5,187 nt of DNA from NCBI GenBank assembly GCA_013152165.1, contig JAADGY010000008.1:1-5187 (forward strand), given 5' to 3'. Every line of letters starts with the position of its first letter. Position 1 is the first letter of the stretch. The notes under the pieces are model-generated. The model was not told the origin of the DNA, did not search any database, and saw only the letters and a list, made by a program, of their open reading frames with translations. A program made the translations under genes and the position numbers. This DNA comes from a bacterium. Its GTDB lineage: Bacteria; Patescibacteriota; Microgenomatia; JAADGY01. Shown one piece after another: positions 1 to 5,187 of this stretch.

Positions 1-295
1 TATCCCGGCCGTCAAGGACGCAGTCTTCACCGATGAGAGAGTCTTCACCGATGATTATGTTTGGGGGGTAGTAAAGCTTTAGGCCGGTGTGGAGGCTGCT
101 GCCTGTGCCGATGGTCATGCCGGCCAGCCGGTAGGCCAGCCGCCTAAGATGATGGCTGGGAGTTTTGCCGATGAGGTGAAGAATGAAAACAATAAATTCC
201 CAAAAGTAGGTTTTGAACCGAATGAGGGTTTTTTGGATGAGGGTGTTGGTGGGCAGCTGCCAAAGATAGAGGCCGTCTTTAGTTTTAAAGATCAT
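1..295 (-). CDS. Hexapeptide-repeat (left-handed beta-helix) acyltransferase, WcaF/maltose-acetyltransferase-like, partial
   Basis: This reading frame is open from an ATG at 295 to the left edge (98 codons), so the C-terminal part is missing. Seen: an N-terminal stretch with a hydrophobic, aromatic segment (about residues 30-43, YFWEFIVFILHLIG), a basic RRLAYRLAG linker (51-59), then the start of a hexapeptide-repeat domain: MTIGTGSSLHTG, YYPPNIIIGEDSLIGEDC and LDGRD. The PPNIIIG...SLIG..C.LDGR pattern is typical of the acyltransferases grouped with WcaF and WbbJ, which use acetyl-CoA or a related donor to O-acylate sugars. These act as trimers, and the active-site His normally lies further on, beyond the window. 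The ATG overlaps the stop of the upstream membrane glycosyltransferase by 11 nt, so it is the last visible gene of the operon and is probably translationally coupled. Its likely role is acylation of the glycan made by the upstream enzymes. The family call is firm; the substrate is unknown. Confidence 0.85.
   Translation of the reverse strand, partial: MIFKTKDGLYLWQLPTNTLIQKTLIRFKTYFWEFIVFILHLIGKTPSHHLRRLAYRLAGMTIGTGSSLHTGLKLYYPPNIIIGEDSLIGEDCVLDGRD
22..54. repeat. 15-nt direct repeat at 18-nt period inside the acyltransferase
   Basis: The 15-mer AGTCTTCACCGATGA occurs at 22-36 and again at 40-54. The 18-nt period equals one hexapeptide rung of the left-handed beta-helix, and both copies encode IGED with identical codons. 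It reads as an in-frame duplication of one rung, or as strong codon-level conservation between adjacent rungs. Confidence 0.7.
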
Positions 296-1781
296 GACAT
301 GAGTTTAGATCGATTAATATTGAGTTATCAACTCTTTGTATATTTTGACATACCGAGGATAGTTTGTCGGCTGTAGGGTTGGCGGTAGGAGAAAAGTAAA
401 AACGGGCCTGTCTTTGTTTAAGGTCCGGCCAAGGGTGGGTTATGGTCGGCCAACCGAAGCGTTTGAAATGATAAAGAAGCAGGCTGTTGCCTTGGTAATC
501 GGTGACGATTTTAGCGTTTTTGGGGATGGTGTTTTTTATTTTGTCGATGGTTTGGATGGTTTGGATATCGTTTATTTTGTAGTATTCACGGATTTGATAC
601 CAGGAGAAAATTAAACTAAAGACAAGGATGACGCCGGCGGTGATGGTTGGGATTAGTTTGAAAATAAAGGGGGCTTTGGAAACGGTGATTAATTGCCAGA
701 CAAGGTAAAGACCAAAGCCTAAGATTAGGCTGAGGGCCGGGATGATGATAATTTGATAATAGTCATGCTGGATGTTGCCCCGAGCGAAGATGGCAAGGTA
801 GGCAAGGGCGCCGGCGATTAGGGATAGAACAAGGTAAAAGTAATGCCGGGATTTGTTGAGGGGTTGATTAATGATGGCGGCGAGGCTGGCGGTTAGGATG
901 AAGGCGGTGCCCCAGCCGCCCAAGATGAGCTTGGCGATTCTTTCATAAAACAGCCAGCGCCACCAAACCGGCTTGAAGCGCATATGGCCGGCGTTAAAAA
1001 GCCATTTGTTGTAGGGGATGCCTTGTGGATAATGAGACATCCACCAGCGCCAAAGGACAAGAGGTATAGCCGAGATCAAGAAAGCGGCGGCCAAGATAAA
1101 AAGTATTTTTTTGTTTTTTAAATAGGAAAAGCCAATGTAGGCAAGAAAAAAAGCGATGATAAAAAGAGCATAGGGCTTGGTTAAGAAAGCTAGAGCGGTT
1201 AAGATGACAGCGGTGGAAAGATAGCCAATTTTGGGCGATAAAAGAAATTTAGTCCAAAGATAAAGGCTGATGAGAGAAAGGCTGACGGTGAAGGGTCCGG
1301 GCAGGATAGTGCGGGAGTAATAAATAGTAAAAGGCAGGAAGAGGAAAAAGAAAAGAGAGGCAAAAGCCAGCTCTTGGTTAGCGGTAAGCTTGATAAGTTT
1401 AAACAAGAAAAAGCCGCCGATGAGCCAAAAAATGATGTTGGTTAACCGGCCGGCGGCTTCAAAGGGGTGGTTAAGGCGCGAGGCTAGCTGGCTGGTTTGG
1501 ATAAGTTTAAAGGTAAGAAAGTGGGCGGTGTTGTAGATCGGGAACTCAACGAAGCGATAGCCTTGGGGATTGTCTTGGCCGGATGGGACGTGAGAGATAT
1601 CAAAAAAGCGGGGGTGGAGAAGGTCAAATTTTTGGTAAGTTAGAAACCAGGTGACGGCGGCGGTGTCTGACTGGCGCCAGGAGTGCCAATCACCCAAAGG
1701 GACGTCGAGTTTATAAAGCCTGGCCAGGAAAGCTAAGCTGAAAAGAATTATCAGAGCCAGGTTAAAAAGTTTAGTTTTCAT
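285..1781 (-). CDS. GT-C fold membrane glycosyltransferase (PMT/ArnT/GT39-like)
   Basis: This 498-residue integral membrane protein has about 11 predicted hydrophobic helices (roughly 5-24, 113-131, 137-155, 160-180, 186-202, 204-220, 226-244, 283-303, 315-333, 341-363, 373-394) and a soluble tail of about 100 residues. The first outer loop carries GDWHSWRQSDT (30-40) followed by FDLLHPRF, and FVEFPIYN (77-84). By position, D39 and E79 correspond to the acidic DE and EKPP motifs of ArnT/PMT enzymes, which transfer a sugar from a polyprenyl-phosphate donor on the extracytoplasmic face. The tail (KNAKIVTDYQGNSLLLYHFKR) looks like the extracytoplasmic domain that ends many such proteins. The second-loop motif reads RTILPGP (157-163), where relatives often have an acidic residue. 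The ATG at 1781 overlaps the preceding gene by 11 nt and has no Shine-Dalgarno sequence, suggesting translational coupling. Donor and acceptor cannot be told from sequence; transfer to lipid-linked glycan or to protein are both possible. Confidence 0.85.
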   Translation of the reverse strand: MKTKLFNLALIILFSLAFLARLYKLDVPLGDWHSWRQSDTAAVTWFLTYQKFDLLHPRFFDISHVPSGQDNPQGYRFVEFPIYNTAHFLTFKLIQTSQLASRLNHPFEAAGRLTNIIFWLIGGFFLFKLIKLTANQELAFASLFFFLFLPFTIYYSRTILPGPFTVSLSLISLYLWTKFLLSPKIGYLSTAVILTALAFLTKPYALFIIAFFLAYIGFSYLKNKKILFILAAAFLISAIPLVLWRWWMSHYPQGIPYNKWLFNAGHMRFKPVWWRWLFYERIAKLILGGWGTAFILTASLAAIINQPLNKSRHYFYLVLSLIAGALAYLAIFARGNIQHDYYQIIIIPALSLILGFGLYLVWQLITVSKAPFIFKLIPTITAGVILVFSLIFSWYQIREYYKINDIQTIQTIDKIKNTIPKNAKIVTDYQGNSLLLYHFKRFGWPTITHPWPDLKQRQARFYFSPTANPTADKLSSVCQNIQRVDNSILIDLNSCHDL

Positions 1782-2898
1782 GGTAGGTGTTTAGGATTGT
1801 GGTTTTAATAATTTCGGCGGCGGCCGGCCATCGGAATTTGGCGGCGGCGGCGACTGCCTGGCGCTGGAGGTTGCCATATTGAGGTTGAGTTAATTTTAAC
1901 ATTTTGATAAGGGCGGTTTTGATTTGGGGAGTTTTAAAGGGGGGTTTAATGTGCTGGTTGGGGTTAGTGACGATTTCGGTGAGGGAGGAAACGGCTGAGA
2001 CAAGGGCCGGGGTGGCAAAGGCGGCGGCTTCGATAACCGGCATGCCAAAACCTTCCCACAAAGAGGGCAGAACCAGGAAGTAGGCGTGATGATAGAGGGT
2101 GGCAAGGGTGTAGTCGTCGACGAAGTCAAGCCAGATGACCTGTTGGGTAGATAGGGCCCTTGTGAGGGTGGGCTTGATTTTGTCTTGGTACAGCCAGCCG
2201 GGCCGGCCGACTAAGACCAGCTTGTGTTCCGGGTAGTCGGCGGCGGCCGACAAAAAGGCGTTAATTAAATTAGTTATGTTTTTGCGGGGTTGAAGGGTGC
2301 CAACAAAGAGGAAGAATTTTTTGGATTGAAGATTATAGCTGGTGTGGAGGTTTGACCAGATTTGGTTGGACGGCGCCGACCCAGTTAAGCGGTGGCCGGG
2401 ATAAGCGATGGTTATTTTTGAGCTGTCTACATGATAGTGTTTGATGATGTCTTTTTTGGTGCTTTGGGAAATGGTGATGATGTGATCGGCCTTTTGGGCT
2501 GAGTATTTGGTCCAGTTGGTTAACTGCCAACGGTCTTTGGTTAGAAATTGGTCGGGGAAGTGAAGGTAAGCTAGATCAAAGATGGTGATTATTGATTTGG
2601 TGGTTTTGGGTTTGAAGCGGGGAGCGTAGTGCCCGGGGGTAAAGATAAGCTTGGGCTTGGTTTGGTAGAGATATAAAGGCAGGCGCCATTGAGTCCAGAA
2701 AAATGAGGGCGGGATGGTTTTTATAGGAAAACTAATGGTGTTGAAGTAGGCGGTTTGAGGAGTTTGGCTTAAAAGAAGTTTGACCGGCGGGTCAGAGGGC
2801 GTCCAGGCAGAAGCTAAGTGTTTTATCACCTGCTGGACAAAAATATTGCTGCCGACTGGTTTTTTGATGTTGGCTTCGTTGGCGTCGATAAGAATCAT
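1771..2898 (-). CDS. GT4-family glycosyltransferase (GT-B fold), second of the operon
   Basis: This 375-residue protein has normal length for a GT4 retaining glycosyltransferase and no membrane span. The N-terminal acceptor domain begins MILIDANEAN...VGSNIF (1-20), which matches family N-termini and supports the start. It continues with IFDLAYLHFPDQF (106-118) and ADHIITISQSTKKDI (137-151). The C-terminal donor domain has VGTLQPRKN (199-207; R205 and K206 are the expected donor-phosphate contacts), LVLVGRPGW (227-235) and LPSLWEGFGMPVIEAAA (277-293). The EX7E motif is intact (E282 and E290). The usual His of the N-domain HD(L/I) motif is Phe107. The enzyme should transfer a sugar from a nucleotide-sugar donor at the cytoplasmic face. 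Its ATG overlaps the TGA of the upstream GT4 gene in an ATGA junction, and its own stop lies 11 nt inside the membrane glycosyltransferase gene. There is no Shine-Dalgarno sequence. The family is certain; the sugar is unknown. Confidence 0.92.
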   Translation of the reverse strand: MILIDANEANIKKPVGSNIFVQQVIKHLASAWTPSDPPVKLLLSQTPQTAYFNTISFPIKTIPPSFFWTQWRLPLYLYQTKPKLIFTPGHYAPRFKPKTTKSIITIFDLAYLHFPDQFLTKDRWQLTNWTKYSAQKADHIITISQSTKKDIIKHYHVDSSKITIAYPGHRLTGSAPSNQIWSNLHTSYNLQSKKFFLFVGTLQPRKNITNLINAFLSAAADYPEHKLVLVGRPGWLYQDKIKPTLTRALSTQQVIWLDFVDDYTLATLYHHAYFLVLPSLWEGFGMPVIEAAAFATPALVSAVSSLTEIVTNPNQHIKPPFKTPQIKTALIKMLKLTQPQYGNLQRQAVAAAAKFRWPAAAEIIKTTILNTYHEN

Positions 2899-3971
2899 AA
2901 TTTTAGTATATTATGGTAAAGATCTAAGGTTCGCTGGGCAGTAGTGAGCCAAGAAAACCGATGGTTGGGTTCGGGCTTGATGCGGGTTAATTTTTTTAGG
3001 CCCCAGGCTATGTCGTTTACATCAAGCGGATTGATCAAAACGGCCGATGGAGGGGCGATTTCGGCCATAGAGCCAAGGTTGCTAGTTAGGACAGGGACTT
3101 GGAAGTCAGCGGCGGCGGCGATCGGCAAACCAAAGCCTTCCCATAAAGATGGATAAACCAAGCCTTGTGAGTGTTTTAGCAGTGAGACCAAGTCGGAAGA
3201 GGGGATGTAGCCTAGGAGCTTGAGGCGGGGATTGGGTGGCAGTTGGACATCGCCCCACCCGACCTTGCCGGCGATAAGAAGATCAAAGCCTGGAAGGTTG
3301 GCTTGATTGAAGGCTTTTATTAGGCGAGTTAGATTTTTGCGGGGTTCCAAGGTCGCGATGGATAAAAAGAATTTTTTTTGTTTTTCAAGGCCGTATTTTT
3401 GGCGGGCGGCGGACCAATCGGCCGGCTTGGTATAGGCAAATGGATTAGCTTCGTAGATGACGGCGGCTTTGTTTTTGGTTTGAGGGTAGTAGGTGCGAAG
3501 GTCTTTTTGGGTGGTTTTGGAGACGCAGACGACAGCGGCGGCTTTTTGGGACAGCCATTCAAGGTATTTTTTCTGTTGTTTCACGATTGTTGTGTGAAAA
3601 ATGTAAGGGAATCGATGGATAGCCAGGTCATGAACCGTGGCTACGGTTGGTTTATGGGAATAGTAGCCTAGCCAGTCGGGAGTGTGAAGTAAGTCGTAGC
3701 GGCCGATTAAGACAGAGGGGTCAAGCCGAAGTTTAAGGCTTAAAACTCTTACCCTTTCCGGATAGGGAAAAATATAAAAGTGAAAGTAGGGGACGTGAGC
3801 AAACTTGGTTTGGATGGCGGTTAGTTTGTCGAATTGGCCTCTTGAGAAGCCAAAAAATTTGAAGCTGACATCTTTTAGGTTAAGTTTAGCCCAAGCTGTT
3901 ATTAGGTTTATGATATATACCCCTACCCCGGTGCCGAAAGCGGCTTGGCTGATGTCGAAGGCGATGATCAT
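2895..3971 (-). CDS. GT4-family glycosyltransferase (GT-B fold), first of the operon, variant EX7E motif
   Basis: This 358-residue soluble glycosyltransferase is the first gene of the operon. The N-terminal Rossmann domain starts MIIAFDISQA, with the glycine loop GTGVGVYIINL (13-23) typical of GT4 enzymes, so the start is well supported. YDLLHTPDW (92-100), ATVHDLAIHRFP (111-122, with the HD pair at 114-115) and AAAVVCVSKTTQKDL (144-158) follow. The donor domain has LSIATLEPRKNLTRLIKAF (203-221), LLIAGKVGW (231-239), YPSLWEGFGLPI (273-284) and a LINPLDVNDIA segment near 312-322. E278 is the first Glu of EX7E, but the second position (286) is Ala within a four-Ala run encoded by GCC GCC GCC GCT. 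The gene ends in TGA at a family-typical length, which argues for the standard bacterial code. A -10-like box lies 6 nt upstream of the ATG, so the mRNA is probably leaderless. The family is certain; substrate and full activity are open. Confidence 0.92.
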   Translation of the reverse strand: MIIAFDISQAAFGTGVGVYIINLITAWAKLNLKDVSFKFFGFSRGQFDKLTAIQTKFAHVPYFHFYIFPYPERVRVLSLKLRLDPSVLIGRYDLLHTPDWLGYYSHKPTVATVHDLAIHRFPYIFHTTIVKQQKKYLEWLSQKAAAVVCVSKTTQKDLRTYYPQTKNKAAVIYEANPFAYTKPADWSAARQKYGLEKQKKFFLSIATLEPRKNLTRLIKAFNQANLPGFDLLIAGKVGWGDVQLPPNPRLKLLGYIPSSDLVSLLKHSQGLVYPSLWEGFGLPIAAAADFQVPVLTSNLGSMAEIAPPSAVLINPLDVNDIAWGLKKLTRIKPEPNHRFSWLTTAQRTLDLYHNILKL

Positions 3972-3977
3972 TGATTT

Positions 3978-3983
3978 ATTTTA
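3978..3983 (-). promoter_or_regulatory. Putative -10 box of the glycosyltransferase operon (leaderless)
   Basis: On the minus strand the hexamer TAAAAT (a TANNNT-type -10) is followed by the 6-nt discriminator AAATCA and then the ATG at 3971. With standard spacing, transcription would begin on the A of the start codon. No Shine-Dalgarno sequence is present and no convincing -35 is seen 16-18 nt upstream. The region is AT-rich, so chance is possible, but the identical arrangement at the divergent gene raises confidence. Confidence 0.55.
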
Positions 3984-4055
3984 CACTTTGGGTGTGTTTT
4001 AGGCTGGCGGTTTGGCTTTGTTTTTAAAGCAGGGTATGAAACGGAGCGGTTAAGA

Positions 4056-4061
4056 TATAAT
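4056..4061 (+). promoter_or_regulatory. Putative -10 box of tgt (consensus TATAAT, leaderless)
   Basis: A perfect TATAAT is followed by the 6-nt discriminator CAGGAT and then the ATG at 4068. This places the predicted transcription start on the A of the ATG. The AGGA at 4063-4066 is only 1 nt from the ATG, too close to act as a Shine-Dalgarno sequence. No good -35 lies 16-18 nt upstream (around 4032-4039), and there is no extended -10 TG. Confidence 0.65.
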
Positions 4062-4067
4062 CAGGAT

Positions 4068-5187
4068 ATGAGAAAAGACGGATATTTGGCAAAGGTTAGG
4101 GTTAAGGGCAAGGATTTGATTTTTCCTAATTTTTTCCCTGATGCCACCCGCGGAGTGATTAGAAGTTTGGATAGTAATGATTTGGTTGAGGCTAAGGTGG
4201 AGGGGCTGGTTGTAAATACATACCATCTTTTGTCCCACCCGGGCAGCCATTTGTTAAAAAAGTTTGGCGGGGTCAAAAAGTTTATGAATTGGGGCGGCTG
4301 GATTGTTTCCGACTCCGGCGGTTTTCAAGTTTTATCAATGGTGTTTAAAAATAAGAAGCTGGGCAAAATAACCAGCAAGGGCGTGACTTTTTACCTTGAT
4401 ACCTTTAACCGCCGGAAACCGTATCTTTTGACACCTGAAAAAAGCATCCAAACCCAGTTTAGGATTGGAGCTGATATCATGATCTGTTTAGATTTTTTTA
4501 CGCCGCCTGGGGCTGACAGCGACATGACTAAAAAAAGTGTTGATACCACAATCGAGTGGGCTAAAAGATGCAAGCAAGAATTTTTAAAGCAGTTGGAGAA
4601 CCATGGCTATGATGAAAATAACAGACCCTTATTGTTTGGGGTTATCCAAGGTGGGACTGATTACAAGCAAAGACAGCGGTGCGCCAAGGAGTTAATTAAG
4701 ATTGGTTTTGACGGCTTTGGTTTGGGCGGCTGGCCGATCGATGAGACCGGCCAGATGGATTATAAAATGCTGTCTGTAGATGCCCAGCTTATGCCGGATG
4801 ACAAAATTAAGTATGGCTTAGGCATCGGCAATCCTGAGGCAGTTATCCGGTCGGTCAAGATGGGATTTAATTTATTTGACTGTGTTTTGCCGACCCGTGA
4901 TGCCAGGCACCAAAGATTATATAAGTTTAAAAAACCATTAAGCCAGGTTAATCTGCTTGACCAGCCTGATAATTTTGAGTTTATCCAAGCTAAAAAAGAT
5001 GTTTACAAAAGCGCCTTTAGGCCTATAGACGAGGAATGCGACTGTTACACCTGCCAAAACTATACCTTAGCCTACCTTCATCATTTGTTTAAAGTAAAGG
5101 ATGCTCTAGCTTGGCGGTTAGCGACGATTCATAATTTAAGAGTTTATACGCTGATGGTAGAGAAATTAAGGGCGGAGATGGAAATTT
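4068..5187 (+). CDS. tgt: tRNA-guanine(34) transglycosylase, 3' end beyond window
   Basis: The frame is open for 373 codons to the right edge. Bacterial Tgt is usually about 370-390 residues, so only a short tail is missing. The enzyme swaps guanine at the wobble position of GUN-anticodon tRNAs for a 7-deazaguanine base. Seen: GLVVNTYHLLSHPG (46-59), KKFMNWGGWIVSDSGGFQ (70-87; D82 is the expected general acid/base), ADIMICLDFFTPP (135-147; D142), GVIQGG (191-196; Q194), FGLGGWPID (217-225), LFDCVLPTRDAR (269-280; D271 is the expected nucleophile) and the zinc site C324-x-C326-xx-C329 with H355 in TIHNLRVY. Catalytic and zinc residues are intact, with the C329-H355 spacing as in Zymomonas Tgt. 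The base pocket differs: the usual DEC reads DFF, and GLAVGE reads GLGGWP. The ATG at 4068 is chosen because a TATAAT box ends 6 nt before it. The frame stays open back to 3975 but has no upstream ATG. Confidence 0.93.
   Translation, partial: MRKDGYLAKVRVKGKDLIFPNFFPDATRGVIRSLDSNDLVEAKVEGLVVNTYHLLSHPGSHLLKKFGGVKKFMNWGGWIVSDSGGFQVLSMVFKNKKLGKITSKGVTFYLDTFNRRKPYLLTPEKSIQTQFRIGADIMICLDFFTPPGADSDMTKKSVDTTIEWAKRCKQEFLKQLENHGYDENNRPLLFGVIQGGTDYKQRQRCAKELIKIGFDGFGLGGWPIDETGQMDYKMLSVDAQLMPDDKIKYGLGIGNPEAVIRSVKMGFNLFDCVLPTRDARHQRLYKFKKPLSQVNLLDQPDNFEFIQAKKDVYKSAFRPIDEECDCYTCQNYTLAYLHHLFKVKDALAWRLATIHNLRVYTLMVEKLRAEMEI

Larger units (their letters stand above)
1..3971 (-). other. Glycan-assembly operon (GT4 - GT4 - GT-C - acyltransferase)
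   Basis: Four minus-strand genes overlap end to start (2895-2898 by 4 nt; 1771-1781 and 285-295 by 11 nt each), leaving no room for internal promoters outside coding sequence or for intergenic terminators. A single transcript from the promoter near 3983 running beyond the left edge is the simplest reading. The order of cytoplasmic glycosyltransferases, then an outer-face glycosyltransferase, then an acyltransferase fits assembly and decoration of a surface glycan or glycolipid. That role is inferred from families and context only. Confidence 0.75.
3972..4067. promoter_or_regulatory. Divergent intergenic region between the glycan operon and tgt
   Basis: This 96-bp gap separates two start codons facing away from each other. 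It holds the two opposing -10-like boxes at its ends. Between them is a small inverted repeat, GCTTT (4015-4019) and AAAGC (4026-4030), around a 6-nt loop. The stem is too short to call a terminator and could at most be a minor protein-binding site. No RNA gene or clear operator is seen. Confidence 0.6.

Noticed and set aside
89..376. Plus-strand open frame of 95 codons near the left edge
   Set aside because: It lies antisense to the acyltransferase and the end of the GT-C gene, both of which have clear family motifs. Its own translation is low in recognisable structure.
2895..2897. TGA read as Gly (Gracilibacteria-type code 25)
   Set aside because: The first GT4 protein has normal family length if TGA is a stop, and the second GT4 starts in the overlapping ATGA with a typical N-terminus.
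3108..3120. GCC repeat in the first GT4 gene as a frameshift or slippage error
   Set aside because: The frame is continuous through the run and conserved motifs appear in register on both sides, so any slippage would have been by whole codons.
3378..3671. Plus-strand open frame rich in Gly, Val and Phe inside the first GT4 gene
   Set aside because: It is antisense to well-conserved GT4 coding sequence. The composition is what the complement of this strand-biased gene would give.
4015..4030. Small inverted repeat GCTTT/AAAGC as a possible terminator
   Set aside because: The stem has only 5 pairs, mostly A-T, and it lies between two divergent promoters where no transcript needs to end.
4063..4066. 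AGGA before the tgt ATG as a Shine-Dalgarno sequence
   Set aside because: It is separated from the ATG by 1 nt, too close for ribosome pairing, and it sits within the discriminator of a consensus -10 box.
4050..4276. Two minus-strand open frames across the start of tgt
   Set aside because: They are shadows of the tgt coding sequence, which has intact catalytic and zinc motifs. They show no family features.
1..5187. Mobile element, CRISPR array, tRNA or rRNA
   Set aside because: No terminal inverted repeats, transposase motifs, regularly spaced repeats with unique spacers, or recognisable RNA-gene sequence were seen on either strand.

Overview
The window most likely comes from a Patescibacteria (Candidate Phyla Radiation) genome, perhaps a Microgenomates-type lineage. 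The reasons are the style of the glycosyltransferases (an NEAN...VGSN start and an FDLAYLHFP motif in one, an HSWRQSDT motif in the membrane enzyme), a divergent tRNA-guanine transglycosylase, tightly overlapping genes, and no visible Shine-Dalgarno sequence at any of the five starts. This placement rests on recalled family resemblance, not on a search. One gene ends in TGA at a length normal for its family, so the UGA=Gly code of Gracilibacteria/SR1 is unlikely.

Layout: positions 1-3971 hold a four-gene minus-strand operon, read from right to left. It contains a GT4 glycosyltransferase (3971-2895), a second GT4 glycosyltransferase (2898-1771), a GT-C/PMT-like multi-pass membrane glycosyltransferase (1781-285), and the N-terminal part of a hexapeptide-repeat acyltransferase (295 to beyond the left edge). 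Successive genes overlap by 4, 11 and 11 nt. A 96-bp divergent intergenic region (3972-4067) follows, then a plus-strand tRNA-guanine transglycosylase gene (tgt, 4068 to beyond the right edge). There is no gene-free stretch longer than 300 bases.

How the genes work together (inference): the two GT4 enzymes would add sugars from nucleotide donors at the cytoplasmic face. The membrane GT-C enzyme would transfer sugar from a polyprenyl-phosphate donor on the outer face, and the acyltransferase would O- or N-acylate the glycan. Together they look like part of a surface glycan or glycolipid pathway. No flippase, polymerase or nucleotide-sugar synthesis gene is in view. The tgt gene is a separate transcription unit for base exchange at tRNA position 34.

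Most notable observations: (1) both divergent genes have a -10-like hexamer exactly 6 nt before the ATG, predicting two leaderless mRNAs; (2) the two adjacent GT4 enzymes each lack a different conserved active-site residue; (3) the Tgt keeps its catalytic and zinc residues but has lost the residues associated with preQ1 recognition.
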